Of a DNA stretch of 22,010 bases, positions 7,227 to 16,712 are shown piece by piece. The first letter of the stretch is position 1; every line of letters starts with the position of its first letter. Source of the DNA: Nemertoderma westbladi (lineage: Eukaryota > Xenacoelomorpha > Nemertodermatida > Nemertodermatidae); assembly GCA_032718475.1 (NCBI GenBank), contig JAUCBJ010004380.1, positions 1-22,010 of the forward strand, in the 5' to 3' direction. The notes under the pieces were generated by a model, which was not told the origin of the DNA, made no database searches, and was given only the letters and a program-made list of their open reading frames with translations. A program made the translations under genes and the position numbers.

Positions 7227-10200
7227 GTAAGTTATTCTCACCTACAACATCAGACATAGAGTAAGTTATTCTCACCTACAACATCAGACATAGAGTAAGT
7301 TATTCTCACCTACAACATCAGACTTAGAGTAAGTTTTTCTCACCTACAACATCAGACGTAGAGTAAGTTATTCTCACTTACAACATCAGACATAGAGTAA
7401 GTTTTTCTCACCTACAACATCAGACATAGAGTAAGTTTTTCTCACCTACAACATCAGACATAGAGTAAGTTATTCTCACTTACAACATCAGACATAGAGT
7501 AAGTTATTCTCACCAACAACATCAGACATAGAGTAAGTTTTTCTCACCTACAACATCAGACATAGAGTAACTTATTCTCACCTACAACATCAAACATAAG
7601 ATTAAGTTATTCTCACCTACAACATCAGACATAGAGTAAGTTTTTCTCACCTACAACATCAGACATAGAGTAACTTATTCTCACCTACAACATCAAACAT
7701 AGAGTAAGTTATTCTCACCTACAACATCAGACATAGAGTAAGTTATTATCACCTACAACATCAGACATAGAATAAGTTATTCTCACCTACAACATCAGAC
7801 ATAGAATAAGTTATTCTCACCTACAACATCAAACATAGAGTAAGTTATTTTCAACTAGAACATCAACCATAGAGTAAGTTATTCTCACCTACAACATCAA
7901 ACGTAGAGTAAGTTATTCTCACCTACAACATCAGACATAGAGTAAGTTTTTCTCACTTACAACATCAGACATAGAGTAACTTATTCTCACCTACAACATC
8001 AGATATAGAGTAAGTTTTTCTCACCTACAACATCAGACATAGAGTAACTTATTCTCACCTACAACATCAGACATAGAGTAAGTTTTTCTCACCTACAACA
8101 TCAGACATAGAGTAACTTATTCTCACCTACAACATCAGACATAGAGTAAGTTTTTCTCACCTACAACATCAGACATAGAGTAAGTTATTCTCACCTACAA
8201 CATCAGACATATAGTAAGTTATTCTCACGTACAACATCAGACATAGAGTAAGTTTTTCTCACTTACAACATCAGACATATAGTAAGTTATTCTCACTTAC
8301 AACATCAGACATAGAGTAAGTTATTCTCACCAACAACATCAGACATAGAGTAAGTTTTTCTCACCTACAACATCAGACATAGAGTAACTTATTCTCACCT
8401 ACAACATCAAACATAAGATTAAGTTATTCTCACCTACAACATCAGACATAGAGTAAGTTTTTCTCACCTACAACATCAGACATAGAGTAAGTTATTCTCA
8501 CCTACAACATCAGACATATAGTAAGTTATTCTCACGTACAACATCAGACATAGAGTAAGTTTTTCTCACTTACAACATCAGACATATAGTAAGTTATTCT
8601 CACTTACAACATCAGACATAGAGTAAGTTATTCTCACCAACAACATCAGACATAGAGTAAGTTTTTCTCACCTACAACATCAGACATAGAGTAACTTATT
8701 CTCACCTACAACATCAAACATAAGATTAAGTTATTCTCACCTACAACATCAGACATAGAGTAAGTTTTTCTCACCTACAACATCAGACATAGAGTAACTT
8801 ATTCTCACCTACAACATCAGACATAGAGTAAATTTTTCTCACCTACAACATCAGACATAGAGTAACTTATTCTCACCTACAACATCAGACATAGAGTAAG
8901 TTTTTCTCACCTACAACATCAGACATAGAGTAAGTTATTCTCACCTACAACATCAGACATATAGTAAGTTATTCTCACGTACAACATCAGACATAGAGTA
9001 AGTTTTTCTCACTTACAACATCAGACATATAGTAAGTTATTCTCACTTACAACATCAGACATAGAGTAAGTTATTCTCACCAACAACATCAGACATAGAG
9101 TAAGTTTTTCTCACCTACAACATCAGACATAGAGTAACTTATTCTCACCTACAACATCAAACATAAGATTAAGTTATTCTCACCTACAACATCAGACATA
9201 GAGTAAGTTTTTCTCACCTACAACATCAGACATAGAGTAACTTATTCTCACCTACAACATCAAACATAGAGTAAGTTATTCTCACCTACAACATCAGACA
9301 TAGAGTAAGTTATTATCACCTACAACATCAGACATAGAATAAGTTATTCTCACCTACAACATCAGACATAGAATAAGTTATTCTCACCTACAACATCAAA
9401 CATAAAGTAAGTTATTCTCAACTAGAACATCAACCATAGAGTAAGTTATTCTCACCTACAACATCAAACGTAGAGTAAGTTATTTTCACCTACAACATCA
9501 GACATAGAGTAAGTTTTTCTCACCTACAACATCAGACATAGAGTAACTTATTCTCACCTACAACATCAGATATAGAGTAAGTTTTTCTCACCTACAACAT
9601 CAGACATAGAGTAACTTATTCTCACCTACAACATCAGACATAGAGTAAGTTTTTCTCACCTACAACATCAGACATAGAGTAACTTATTCTCACCTACAAC
9701 ATCAAACATAGAGTAAGTTATTCTCACCTACAACATCAGACATATAGTAAGTTATTCTCACGTACAACATCAGACATAGAGTAAGTTTTTCTCACTTACA
9801 ACATCAGACATATAGTAAGTTATTCTCACCTACAACATCAGACATATAGTAAGTTATTCTCACCTACAACATCAGACATAGAAGAAGTTATTCTCACCTA
9901 CAACATCAAACATAGAGTACGTTATTCTCACCTACAACATCAGACATAGTATAAGTTATTCTCACCTACAACATCAGACATAGAATAAGTTATTCTCACC
10001 TACAACATCAAACATAGAGTAAGTTATTCTCACCTACAACATCAAACATAAAGTAAGTTATTCTCACCTACAACATCAGACATAGAGTAAGTTATTCTCA
10101 CCTACAACATCAGACATAGAATAAGTTATTCTCACCTACAACATCAAACATAGAGTAAGTTATTCTCACCTACAACATCAAACATAGAGTAAGTTATTCT

Positions 10201-10452
10201 CAACTAGAACATCAACCACAGAGTAAGTTATTCTCACCTACAACATCAAACGTAGAGTAAGTTATTCTCACCTACAACATCAAACATAGAGCAAGTTATT
10301 CTCAACTAGAACATCAACCATAGAGTAAGTTATTCTCACCTACAACATCAGACATAGAGTAAGTGATTCTCATCTACAACATCAGACATAGAGTAAGTGA
10401 TTCTCATCTACGACATCAGACATAGAGTAAGCTATTCTCATCTATAACGTGT
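7201..10452 (+). repeat. 34-bp array of about 95 copies of an exon-intron junction
   Basis: Each unit is TTCTCACCTACAACATCAG plus ACATAGA (26 exonic bases of exon C) followed by GTAAGTTA (8 intronic bases). From the first GTAA at 7227 to the last at 10427 there are 3,200 bases. Allowing one extra base for each of four 35-bp ACATAAGATTAAG units (near 7591, 8408, 8715, 9158), this is exactly 94 x 34, so 95 junction copies. Variants GTAACT, TTTTTCTC, CTAGAACATCAACCA and ACATATAGTAAG recur in blocks, showing higher-order repetition. The array ends in degenerate units (GTAAGTGATTCTCATC). Confidence 0.96.
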
Positions 10453-10638
10453 CTATCTAGCAACTAAACCTCCTGTTTATTTTTAGATTTTTATATATAA
10501 TTCAGGTGTCATTGCAAATTGTAATTGACTTCATTTCAAATTCCGATGCTTTTATCTGACTTAGTCGTAGCTATATATTGGAAAAATGTTATTATTATTA
10601 ATGATCAAAATTCTTGTATTTATTATTTTCATATTCAG
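10453..10638 (+). other. End of the array-bearing intron and acceptor of exon D
   Basis: AT-rich sequence ends in TATTATTTTCATATTCAG, a good polypyrimidine tract and acceptor. The open frame running through here belongs to the intron; channel homology starts only after the AG at 10637-10638. Confidence 0.75.
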
Positions 10639-11154
10639 ACAAGATTTAAGAAAATCAAGGATGCTATTCGAGAGAAAGAAGAAGATGAGATGATGAAACA
10701 TGAAGCTTCGCCAAACATTCCGATGGACCATCCTGTCCGCAAACTCTTCACAAAGTTCAGAAAACTCAACGATATAGAGAGCCAAAAGGGTTCGAGTTCT
10801 CTCGCTGAAACTCACCTTAAAAAGGAACCCGTATTGAACTCTACCAAGGAGACGTTGCCCAGTGTCCCTAGCAGCGAGGACCTAGAATCTCTGGGCCAAT
10901 CGGAGAGCTCGGTTCCTGGGGAGCCTTCCCAGTTGAACCACCTAGTGGGCGAGTTGCGAACGCGACGACGGCGGAGTATCTGGGCCGATAAACTCGGAAT
11001 GCAGACGGTCGGTACAGAAGGGACAGGTCGACTGAGTCGCAGGATGTCTCTACCTCCCGACGAACCGGTTATATTACCCAAGAAACACAGATCTCCGTAC
11101 ATGACTCTAGAATCGAAATCGAGACGGAAGACGGAAAAGAAACGAATTAACGAG
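10639..11154 (+). CDS. KCNH1: EAG-type K+ channel exon D: cytoplasmic C-terminal region after the CNB homology domain
   Basis: This 172-codon exon is phase 0 at both ends (ATTCAG|ACAAGA and AACGAG|GTAAGT). It starts TRFKKIKDAIREKEEDEMMKH, then NIPMDHPVRKLFTKFRKL, aligning with human EAG (IVFRKISDVKREEEER, PPDHPVRRLFQRFR). The rest is a Ser/Glu-rich linker and a basic patch RTRRRRSIWADKLG, placed and patterned like the RKSWARFKDACG segment of human EAG1, which lies in a calmodulin-binding part of the tail. Calmodulin binding here is inference. The last residues are basic (RRKTEKKRINE). If the donor is skipped the frame adds VSLGIY and stops. Confidence 0.93.
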
Positions 11155-11293
11155 GTAAGTTTAGGAATCTATTAAACCAGTATTTCCCACCCAAGCTGAC
11201 AATTATAAGTGTACCATGATGCTGCCGGCAAAACATCTTCAAACCTTCCCGCTAATTCTGGATATAGAGGGATTATTCAAACTTCTTCCAAAC

Positions 11294-11303
11294 AATAAAT
11301 AAA
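11294..11303 (+). promoter_or_regulatory. Two overlapping AATAAA motifs in the intron
   Basis: AATAAATAAA contains two overlapping polyadenylation hexamers about 120 bases after an in-frame stop (TAA, 11173-11175) that follows read-through of the exon D donor. A short transcript ending here would be plausible. In AT-rich DNA such motifs also arise by chance. Confidence 0.3.
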
Positions 11304-11693
11304 CTATAAGTTACGCCATGGTTTTTCGATAAATTCATTGCTGATGTCAGTTTTAACTTTTCATAGAATTTAGACGGTACATCTGTGTGGATGACAGTTT
11401 GTCTTTTTGTCTGTCTAAAAATACGGGCACAACTAACTAGAATGTTCAGGTTTCAGATTTTCCTGGTCAGTAATTTCATTCCGGTCCGGTAATCTACTTT
11501 CATTCATCCAGATATAGATACTGTCTGTAGGTTTGTCGGTATGTAAATAACGAGGACCCACGCAGATCACATAACTATTATCTTCTGTAGATATTGGGGG
11601 TTTTCCCGGTTGCTTATTTCATTTCCGATTGTGGAACAAAATATTTAATCCATAATAATGATGGTAAAACTTAAAGTATAAAGATAATAAGCA

Positions 11694-11940
11694 TTGACAT
11701 GTTAATAACTTTGTCGGATTTAAAGCTGCCGAGTTGAAATTTTGGCGGCAGCAATAAGAACGAAAGTTGAGATTTTTTATAGTGACTTTCAGACACAATC
11801 AGTTCAATAGTCTCTCACTAGAGAACTATAGACTGTCTATACATTAAATGTCATCCCATGTCTTTGCTTTTAATCCGTTCCAGCTGGAACTTGGCATATT
11901 TGCATTAGACCATTATATATATACTCGCCCACATAAGCGC
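11694..11940 (+). repeat. Diverged first copy of the intronic 315-bp repeat
   Basis: It shares TAATAACTTTGTCGGATTT, AAAGTTGAGATTTTT, GACTTTCAGACAC, CTTTGCTTTTAATCCGTT and GAACTTGGCA in the same order with the block at 12336-12965, but lacks the second half and has about one base in ten changed. The GCTAGAGGGCC word of the later copies is altered here (CACTAGAGAAC). Confidence 0.75.
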
Positions 11941-12276
11941 ATACCAGACTAGCTGGTATTTATTGATAAAATTGTAACAATTATACGATTATGCCGGTTG
12001 CACTATCATAAAATCATAGTAAAACTATCAATATCACATCACTACTAAATTATTAAATATAAGTCATTAGTCATTAGTTGGCTAAAATAAAGCTAAAATA
12101 TGGCACCAGTAATTATACAATCAATGTGAGATACGTTTCATATAGTAAAGGGACGACACGTTATAATAAATATTAATTAAAATGGTTATAGCGACAGTAT
12201 ATGTGGGGCGAGCCACGAAGTTGGCGGAGCCTTAGCGAATTGACACTGTTAGGGGGTGGGTCAATTTATGCAAATA

Positions 12277-12328
12277 GTTGTCGTCGTCGTCGTTGTCGTC
12301 GTCGTCGTCGTCGTCGTTGTCGTCGTTA
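12277..12328. repeat. GTC/GTT trinucleotide microsatellite
   Basis: About 17 consecutive GTC or GTT triplets stand directly before the 315-bp repeats. Short remnants (GTTGTCGTCGTTA) recur at each later unit border near 12631 and 12946, so the tract belongs to the repeat unit and has expanded at this copy. Confidence 0.9.
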
Positions 12329-12452
12329 CGATTTTGACATGCTAATAACTTTGTCGGATTTAAAGCTGCCAAGTTGAAAATTTGTAGGTATCAATATGAG
12401 CAAAAGTTGAGATTTTTGAGAGACTTTCAGACACCATCAGTGCAATGGTCTC

Positions 12453-12925
12453 CCGCTAGAGGGCCACATGTCTAAACATTAAATGCCCTCCCATTTCTTT
12501 GCTTTTAATCCGTTTAAGCTGAAACTTGGCAGATATGTATTAGACCATTAGCTGTGACTTTCAAAGGAGGCGAATCCATCTGCAGTTCTCCAGTCTGCCG
12601 CTAGAGGGCCAAAGGTCTGAAAGTGAAATCGTTGTCGTCGTTACGATTTTGACATGCTAATAACTTTGTCGGATTTAAAGCTGCCAAGTTGAAAATTTGT
12701 AGGTATCAATATGAGCCAAAGTTGAGAGTTTTGAGAGACTTTCAGACACCATCAGTGCAATGGTCTCCCGCTAGAGGGCCACATGTCTAAACATTAAATG
12801 CCCTCCCATTTCTTTGCTTTTAATCCGTTTAAGCTGAAACTTGGCAGATATGTATTAGACCATTAGCTGTGACTTTCAAAGGAGGCGAATCCATCTGCAG
12901 TTCTCCAGTCTGCCGCTAGAGGGCC
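12453..12925 (+). promoter_or_regulatory. Four CTCF-core-like motifs inside the 315-bp repeat
   Basis: CCGCTAGAGGGCC occurs at 12453-12465, 12598-12610, 12768-12780 and 12913-12925, all in the same orientation. It fits the bilaterian CTCF core (CCASYAGRKGGC) at 11 of 12 positions. Binding is not shown; the match is by eye and CTCF specificity in this species is unknown. Confidence 0.25.
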
Positions 12926-13155
12926 AAATGTCTGAAAGTGAAATCGTTGTCGTCGTTATGATATTGACATGCTTATAACTTTGTCGAATTTAAAGCTGCC
13001 AAGTTGAAAATTTGTTTTGTTGAAAATCAGTTCAACAGTCACCCGCTATAGGACTACTTTATGCCTGAAAGTGAATAGATTCTCCCGTCTCATTGATTTT
13101 AATCAGTTTAAGCTGAATCTTGCCATATATTCTGGACCACATGCTGCGTCTTTGT

Positions 13156-13179
13156 GGGGGGGGGGGGGGGGGGGGGGGG
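13156..13179. repeat. Run of 24 G
   Basis: An uninterrupted G tract lies on the coding strand of the EAG intron, at the place where the related copy near 13310 has CTTTGTGGGGCTGGAG. It therefore probably grew from a short GGGG. It could form quadruplex or stall polymerases, and its exact length may be unreliable in the assembly. Confidence 0.9.
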
Positions 13180-13380
13180 AGATTTAATCGGTCTGCCGCT
13201 ATACGACGAAATTTCTGAAAGTGAGATCCGTCTCTCATTTCGTTATCCGTTATTCAAGATGAAACTTGGCCGATGTACGTATGTACTATTCATCCATAGG
13301 CTGTGTCTTTGTGGGGCTGGAGACCCTAATCCATCTTCAGTTCTCACTATACCGCTAGAGTCAGAAATGTCTGAATAGAA

Positions 13381-14008
13381 ATGAAAGAGGTAAAAAGTGA
13401 TTAGGCGAAATCTGCTTAAAATTTGCTAATACAGTAATACTTTCGAATTAGTACTTAAATTAAATTTAAGTCACGTGCTGCGCGAAGGCCCCACTTCGTG
13501 TTTATATACGGTTCGAATTAACACCAATTAAGAGTAAGCAATACAGGAACAAACTTAAAACCCGTAAAATTGTAATATTCTATTATGTTTAGTTCATACA
13601 TGCAGTTCATAGCAATTCTTTACGAAATTAGCACAAATTATGTCGTCAAGCGAGTTATTATTGCCAGTTTGAAATCCTGTCATAAGTGCAAGTTTGTCAA
13701 ATTCACATGTTAGTATTGACCACATAGAAGGGATTTGGTACGTTTCCTTTGCTCGTCTGTAGGTTCCCATAAGGCCCCTGTATAACGTACGGGATGTCGC
13801 GTTATCCATAGCGATATATCGGAAGCATTGTAGAATTTGTTAATCGATTTTCCCTTTATCAGAACGAAATGTAACCCAGTAAAATTTATGGAGGAAGAAA
13901 AATAAAGTGGAGTTTAGGAGGCCCTATAGAATATGTTTTATGCTACCTAGAATTAATTTATATATTTATTACATTAAATTACAATAATTATATATTTCTC
14001 TATCGCAG
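13381..14008 (+). other. Unique AT-rich intron end before EAG exon E
   Basis: No repeat or exon is recognised. A 71-codon minus-strand frame (13809-13594) with no family resemblance I trust is the only open stretch. The segment ends in TTTCTCTATCGCAG, the exon E acceptor. Confidence 0.5.
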
Positions 14009-14668
14009 TTGAAGGAATCATCCCGGGGTGAGACTGCGGCTGTGGTCGAGGCCCATCATGTCGCCCTGGAAGACAACCAATCAGGGAGCAGCAGTAGCGA
14101 GTGCTCTGCGCCACCCAGCGGATCCGAAGGAAATTCCTTTCAATTTGAACCTTCAGAAATTCTCTCCAATTTAGTAACTATTCGAAACGACATCAAATCC
14201 GATATGGGTAACCTAGGTAACAAACTCAATCATCTTGACAATCAAATTGGTTATCTGTTTAAATTACTCGGAAATCATTCATTACAAATACTCACCCAAA
14301 ACGTTGGAGGCGCTTCTAGTTCTAATGACGGGAATTTGTCTCGAATCGACGACGTTTCTGCGGAAACATCTCCGGTCGAATCGACGCGGGAAATTCGAAA
14401 TGGAATTAATGCAAGTTCTTCCGAATTAAGCGAAAACTTTCCGAATACTAATGGAGAACTAATGAATAATCCAACAGTTGACCGTCCTAAGGAAGGCGGC
14501 CCGGGTGATGACGTAGCGGAAATACACACTATCCGTATTGACAGCGAAACAACAGACCCGCCGTCTGGGTATGTAAACTACGATTTAGATCCAACTCAAG
14601 CAGTGCCACCTAATAGTCAATCGGAATTGGACGACGAACATTCTAGAATTCATCACCCGAGATTATAA
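14009..14668 (+). CDS. KCNH1: EAG-type K+ channel last exon E: tetramerising coiled coil and C-terminus
   Basis: The exon follows acceptor CTCTATCGCAG, phase 0, starting LKESSRGET and ending at TAA after 219 codons. Residues about 47-90 (FEPSEILSNLVTIRNDIKSD, then LGNKLNHLDNQIGYLFKLL) have heptad spacing. They align with the C-terminal assembly domain of EAG channels ([27 protein letters not shown] in human), which drives subfamily-specific tetramer formation. The remaining 130 residues are acidic, Ser/Asn-rich and unlike the short human tail. The five exons in this window join to 607 codons without a shift, which supports a working gene. The pyrimidine-rich array starts 18 bases after the stop. 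Confidence 0.92.
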   Translation: MKESSRGETAAVVEAHHVALEDNQSGSSSSECSAPPSGSEGNSFQFEPSEILSNLVTIRNDIKSDMGNLGNKLNHLDNQIGYLFKLLGNHSLQILTQNVGGASSSNDGNLSRIDDVSAETSPVESTREIRNGINASSSELSENFPNTNGELMNNPTVDRPKEGGPGDDVAEIHTIRIDSETTDPPSGYVNYDLDPTQAVPPNSQSELDDEHSRIHHPRL

Positions 14669-14678
14669 ATTTTAATTC

Positions 14679-14684
14679 ATTAAA
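14679..14684 (+). promoter_or_regulatory. ATTAAA, possible polyadenylation signal
   Basis: This is the only close hexamer match after the channel stop codon, 11 bases downstream of it. Cleavage would then fall inside the pyrimidine-rich array. The alternative is that the 3' UTR runs through the 2-kb array to signals beyond it. Confidence 0.25.
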
Positions 14685-14685
14685 T

Positions 14686-16712
14686 GGCCTCCTTTCAGTA
14701 CCTTTTCTCTCCTTTCAGTACTTTTGCTCTCCTTTCAGTCATTTTGGCCTCCTTTTCTGCCCAATTGGCAACCTTCAGTTCGTTTGCCCTCCTTTCAATT
14801 CCGTTGCCCTACTTTCAGTCCTTTTGCCTTCCTTTAAGTCCATTTGCCCTCCTTTCAGTCCCCCCCTCCTTTCAGTCCCTTTGCCCTCCTTTCAGCCCCC
14901 CTCCTTTCAGTCCCTTTGCCCTCCTTTCAAACATTTTGCCCTCCTTTCAGACCTTTTGCCCATCTTTCAGTCCTTTTGCCTTCCTTTCAGTCATTTTGCC
15001 CACCTTTCAGTCTCTTTGCCGTCCTTTCAGTCATTTTGCCCACCTTTCAGTCTTTCTGGCCTCCTTTTCTGTCCAATTGCCCTCATTTCAGTCCTTTTGC
15101 CTAAATTTCAGTCCTTCTGCCTTCCTTTCAGTCCTTTTGCCCTCCATTCAATCCGTTTGCCCTTCTTTCAATCCCTTTGTCCTCCTTTCAGTCCTTTTGC
15201 CTTCCTTTCAGCCCCTTTGCCCACCTCTCAGTACTTTTGCTCTCCTTTCAGTCATTTTGCCCACCTTTCAGTCTTTCTGGCCTCCTTTTCTGTCCAATTG
15301 CCCTCATTTCAGTCCTTTTGCCTAAATTTCAGTCCTTCTGCCTTCCTTTCAGTCCTTTTGCCCTCCATTCAATCCGTTTGCCCTTCTTTCAATCCCTTTG
15401 TCCACCTTTCAGTCCGTTTGCCCTCCTTTCAGTCCTTTTGCCCTCCTTTCAGTCCTTTTGCCCCCTTTCAGTACTTTTGCCCTCCTTCAGTCCCTTTGCC
15501 CTCCTTTCAGTCCTTTTGCCCCCTTTCAGTACTTTTACCCTCCTTTCAGTCCCTTTGCCCTCCTTTCAGTCCTTTTGCCCCCTTTCAGTACTTTTGCCCT
15601 CCTTTCAGTGCCATTGATCTCCTTTCAATCCCTTTGCCCCCTTTCAGTACTTTTGCCCTCCTTTCAGTCCTTTTGCCCTACTTGCAGTCATTTTGCCTTC
15701 CTTTCAGCCCCTTTGCCCTCCTTTCAGTCCCTCCTACCTCCTTTCAGTCCCCCCCTCCTTTCAGTCCCTTTGACCTCCTTTCAGTCCTTTTGCCCCCTTT
15801 CAGTACTTTTGCCCTCCTTTCAGTCCCTTTGCCCTCCTTTCAGTCCTTTTGCCCTCCTTTCAGTCATTTTGCCCCCTTTCAGTACTTTCGCCCTCCTTTC
15901 AGTCCTTTTGCCCCCTTTCAGTACTTTTGACCTCCTTTCAGTCCCTTTGCCCTCCTTTCAGTCCTTTTGCTCCCTTTCAGTACTTTTGCCCTCCTTTCAG
16001 TCCTTTTGCCCTACTTTCAGTCCTTTTGCCTTCCTTTCAGCCCCCTTTGGCTTCCTTTCAGTGCCATTGACCTCCTTTCAATCCTTTTGCCCCCTTTCAG
16101 TACTTTTGCCCTCCTTTCAGTCCCTTTGCCCTCCTTTCAGTCCCTTTGCCCTCCTTTCAGTCTCTTTGACCTCCCTTCAGTCCTTTTGCCCTCCTTTCAG
16201 TCCTTTTGCCCCCTTTCAGTACTTTTGCCCTCCTATCAGTCCTTTTGCCCCTTTTCAGTACTTTTGCCCTCCTTTCAGTCCTTTGTCCTACTTTCAGTCA
16301 TTTTGCCTTCCTTTCAACCCCTTTGCCCTCCTTTCAGTCCCTCCTACCTCCTTTCAGTCCCTCCCCCTCCTTTCAGCCCCCTCCTTTTAGCCCCCCCTCC
16401 TTTTAGCCCCCCCTCCTTTCAGCCCCCCTCCTTTTAGCCCCCCTCCTTTCAGTACTTTTGCCATCCTTTCAGTCCTTCTCCCCCTCCTTTCAGTCCTTTT
16501 GCCCTTCTTTCCGTCCGTTTGCCGTCCTTTCATTCATTTTGACCTTCTTTCAGTCATGTTGCACTCCATTCAGTCATTTTGCCCTCCTTTCAGCCCCTCC
16601 CCCCTCTTTTCAGTCCCCCCCCCCTCCTTTCAGTTCTTTTGCCCTCCTTTCAGTACTTTTGCCCCACCTTTCACTCTTTTACCCCCCCCCCCCCACTCCC
16701 CCCCCTTCCCCC
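14686..16712 (+). repeat. 20-bp pyrimidine-rich array, about 100 units, each resembling a 3' splice site
   Basis: The unit is CCTCCTTTCAGTCCTTTTGC, with 19- to 21-bp variants (CCCCTTTCAGTACTTTTGCC, CCCCCCTCCTTTCAG). The + strand is almost only C and T apart from CAG and TTG. A block of eleven units is duplicated at an offset of 221 bp (from about 15030 and 15251). Because 20 is not a multiple of three and units hold no stop, all three + frames stay open for hundreds of codons (repeat LLSVLLPSFQSFCPPFSPFA); I treat these as non-coding. The end decays into C runs. Confidence 0.96.

Larger units (their letters stand above)
12336..13380 (+). repeat. 315-bp tandem repeat: two near-identical units plus diverged copies
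   Basis: GACATGCTAATAACTTTGTC starts at 12336 and 12651, and a variant (GACATGCTTATAACTTTGTC) at 12966, each 315 bases apart. The first two units are almost identical; the third drifts after about 50 bases and continues as partial copies to 13380 (second ending with GGCTGTGTCTTTGTGGGGCTGGAG near 13300). Each unit is two-part, with both halves ending in CCGCTAGAGGGCC. No coding potential is seen. It may come from a non-autonomous transposon, but I see no terminal repeats. Confidence 0.85.
11155..14008 (+). other. Intron between EAG exons D and E
   Basis: A 2.85-kb intron with donor GTAAGT and acceptor TATCGCAG. It holds a double AATAAA near its start, four related repeat copies (one early near 11695, three in the 12336-13380 block), a GTC/GTT trinucleotide tract, a run of 24 G and about 620 bp of AT-rich unique DNA before exon E. 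No further channel exon is required, since D and E join in frame. Confidence 0.8.

Noticed and set aside
10525-10638. Treating the open frame before exon D as coding from its own Met
   Set aside because: Channel homology and in-frame joining to exon C begin exactly after the AG at 10637-10638; the upstream part is AT-rich intron.
13154-13378. 74-codon + frame beginning with poly-Gly
   Set aside because: It is produced by the G24 run and repeat sequence.
13594-13809. Minus-strand 71-codon frame with LYRGLMGTYRRA near its start and a good start context
   Set aside because: It recalls an LYR-motif protein but lacks the rest of that family's pattern. Frames of this length are expected by chance in 22 kb. 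It lies in an intron on the opposite strand.
4876-14668. EAG copy as a pseudogene fragment
   Set aside because: All five exons keep frame, canonical splice sites and conserved residues over 607 codons. A missing 5' end is explained by the window edge, though a partial duplicate cannot be fully excluded.
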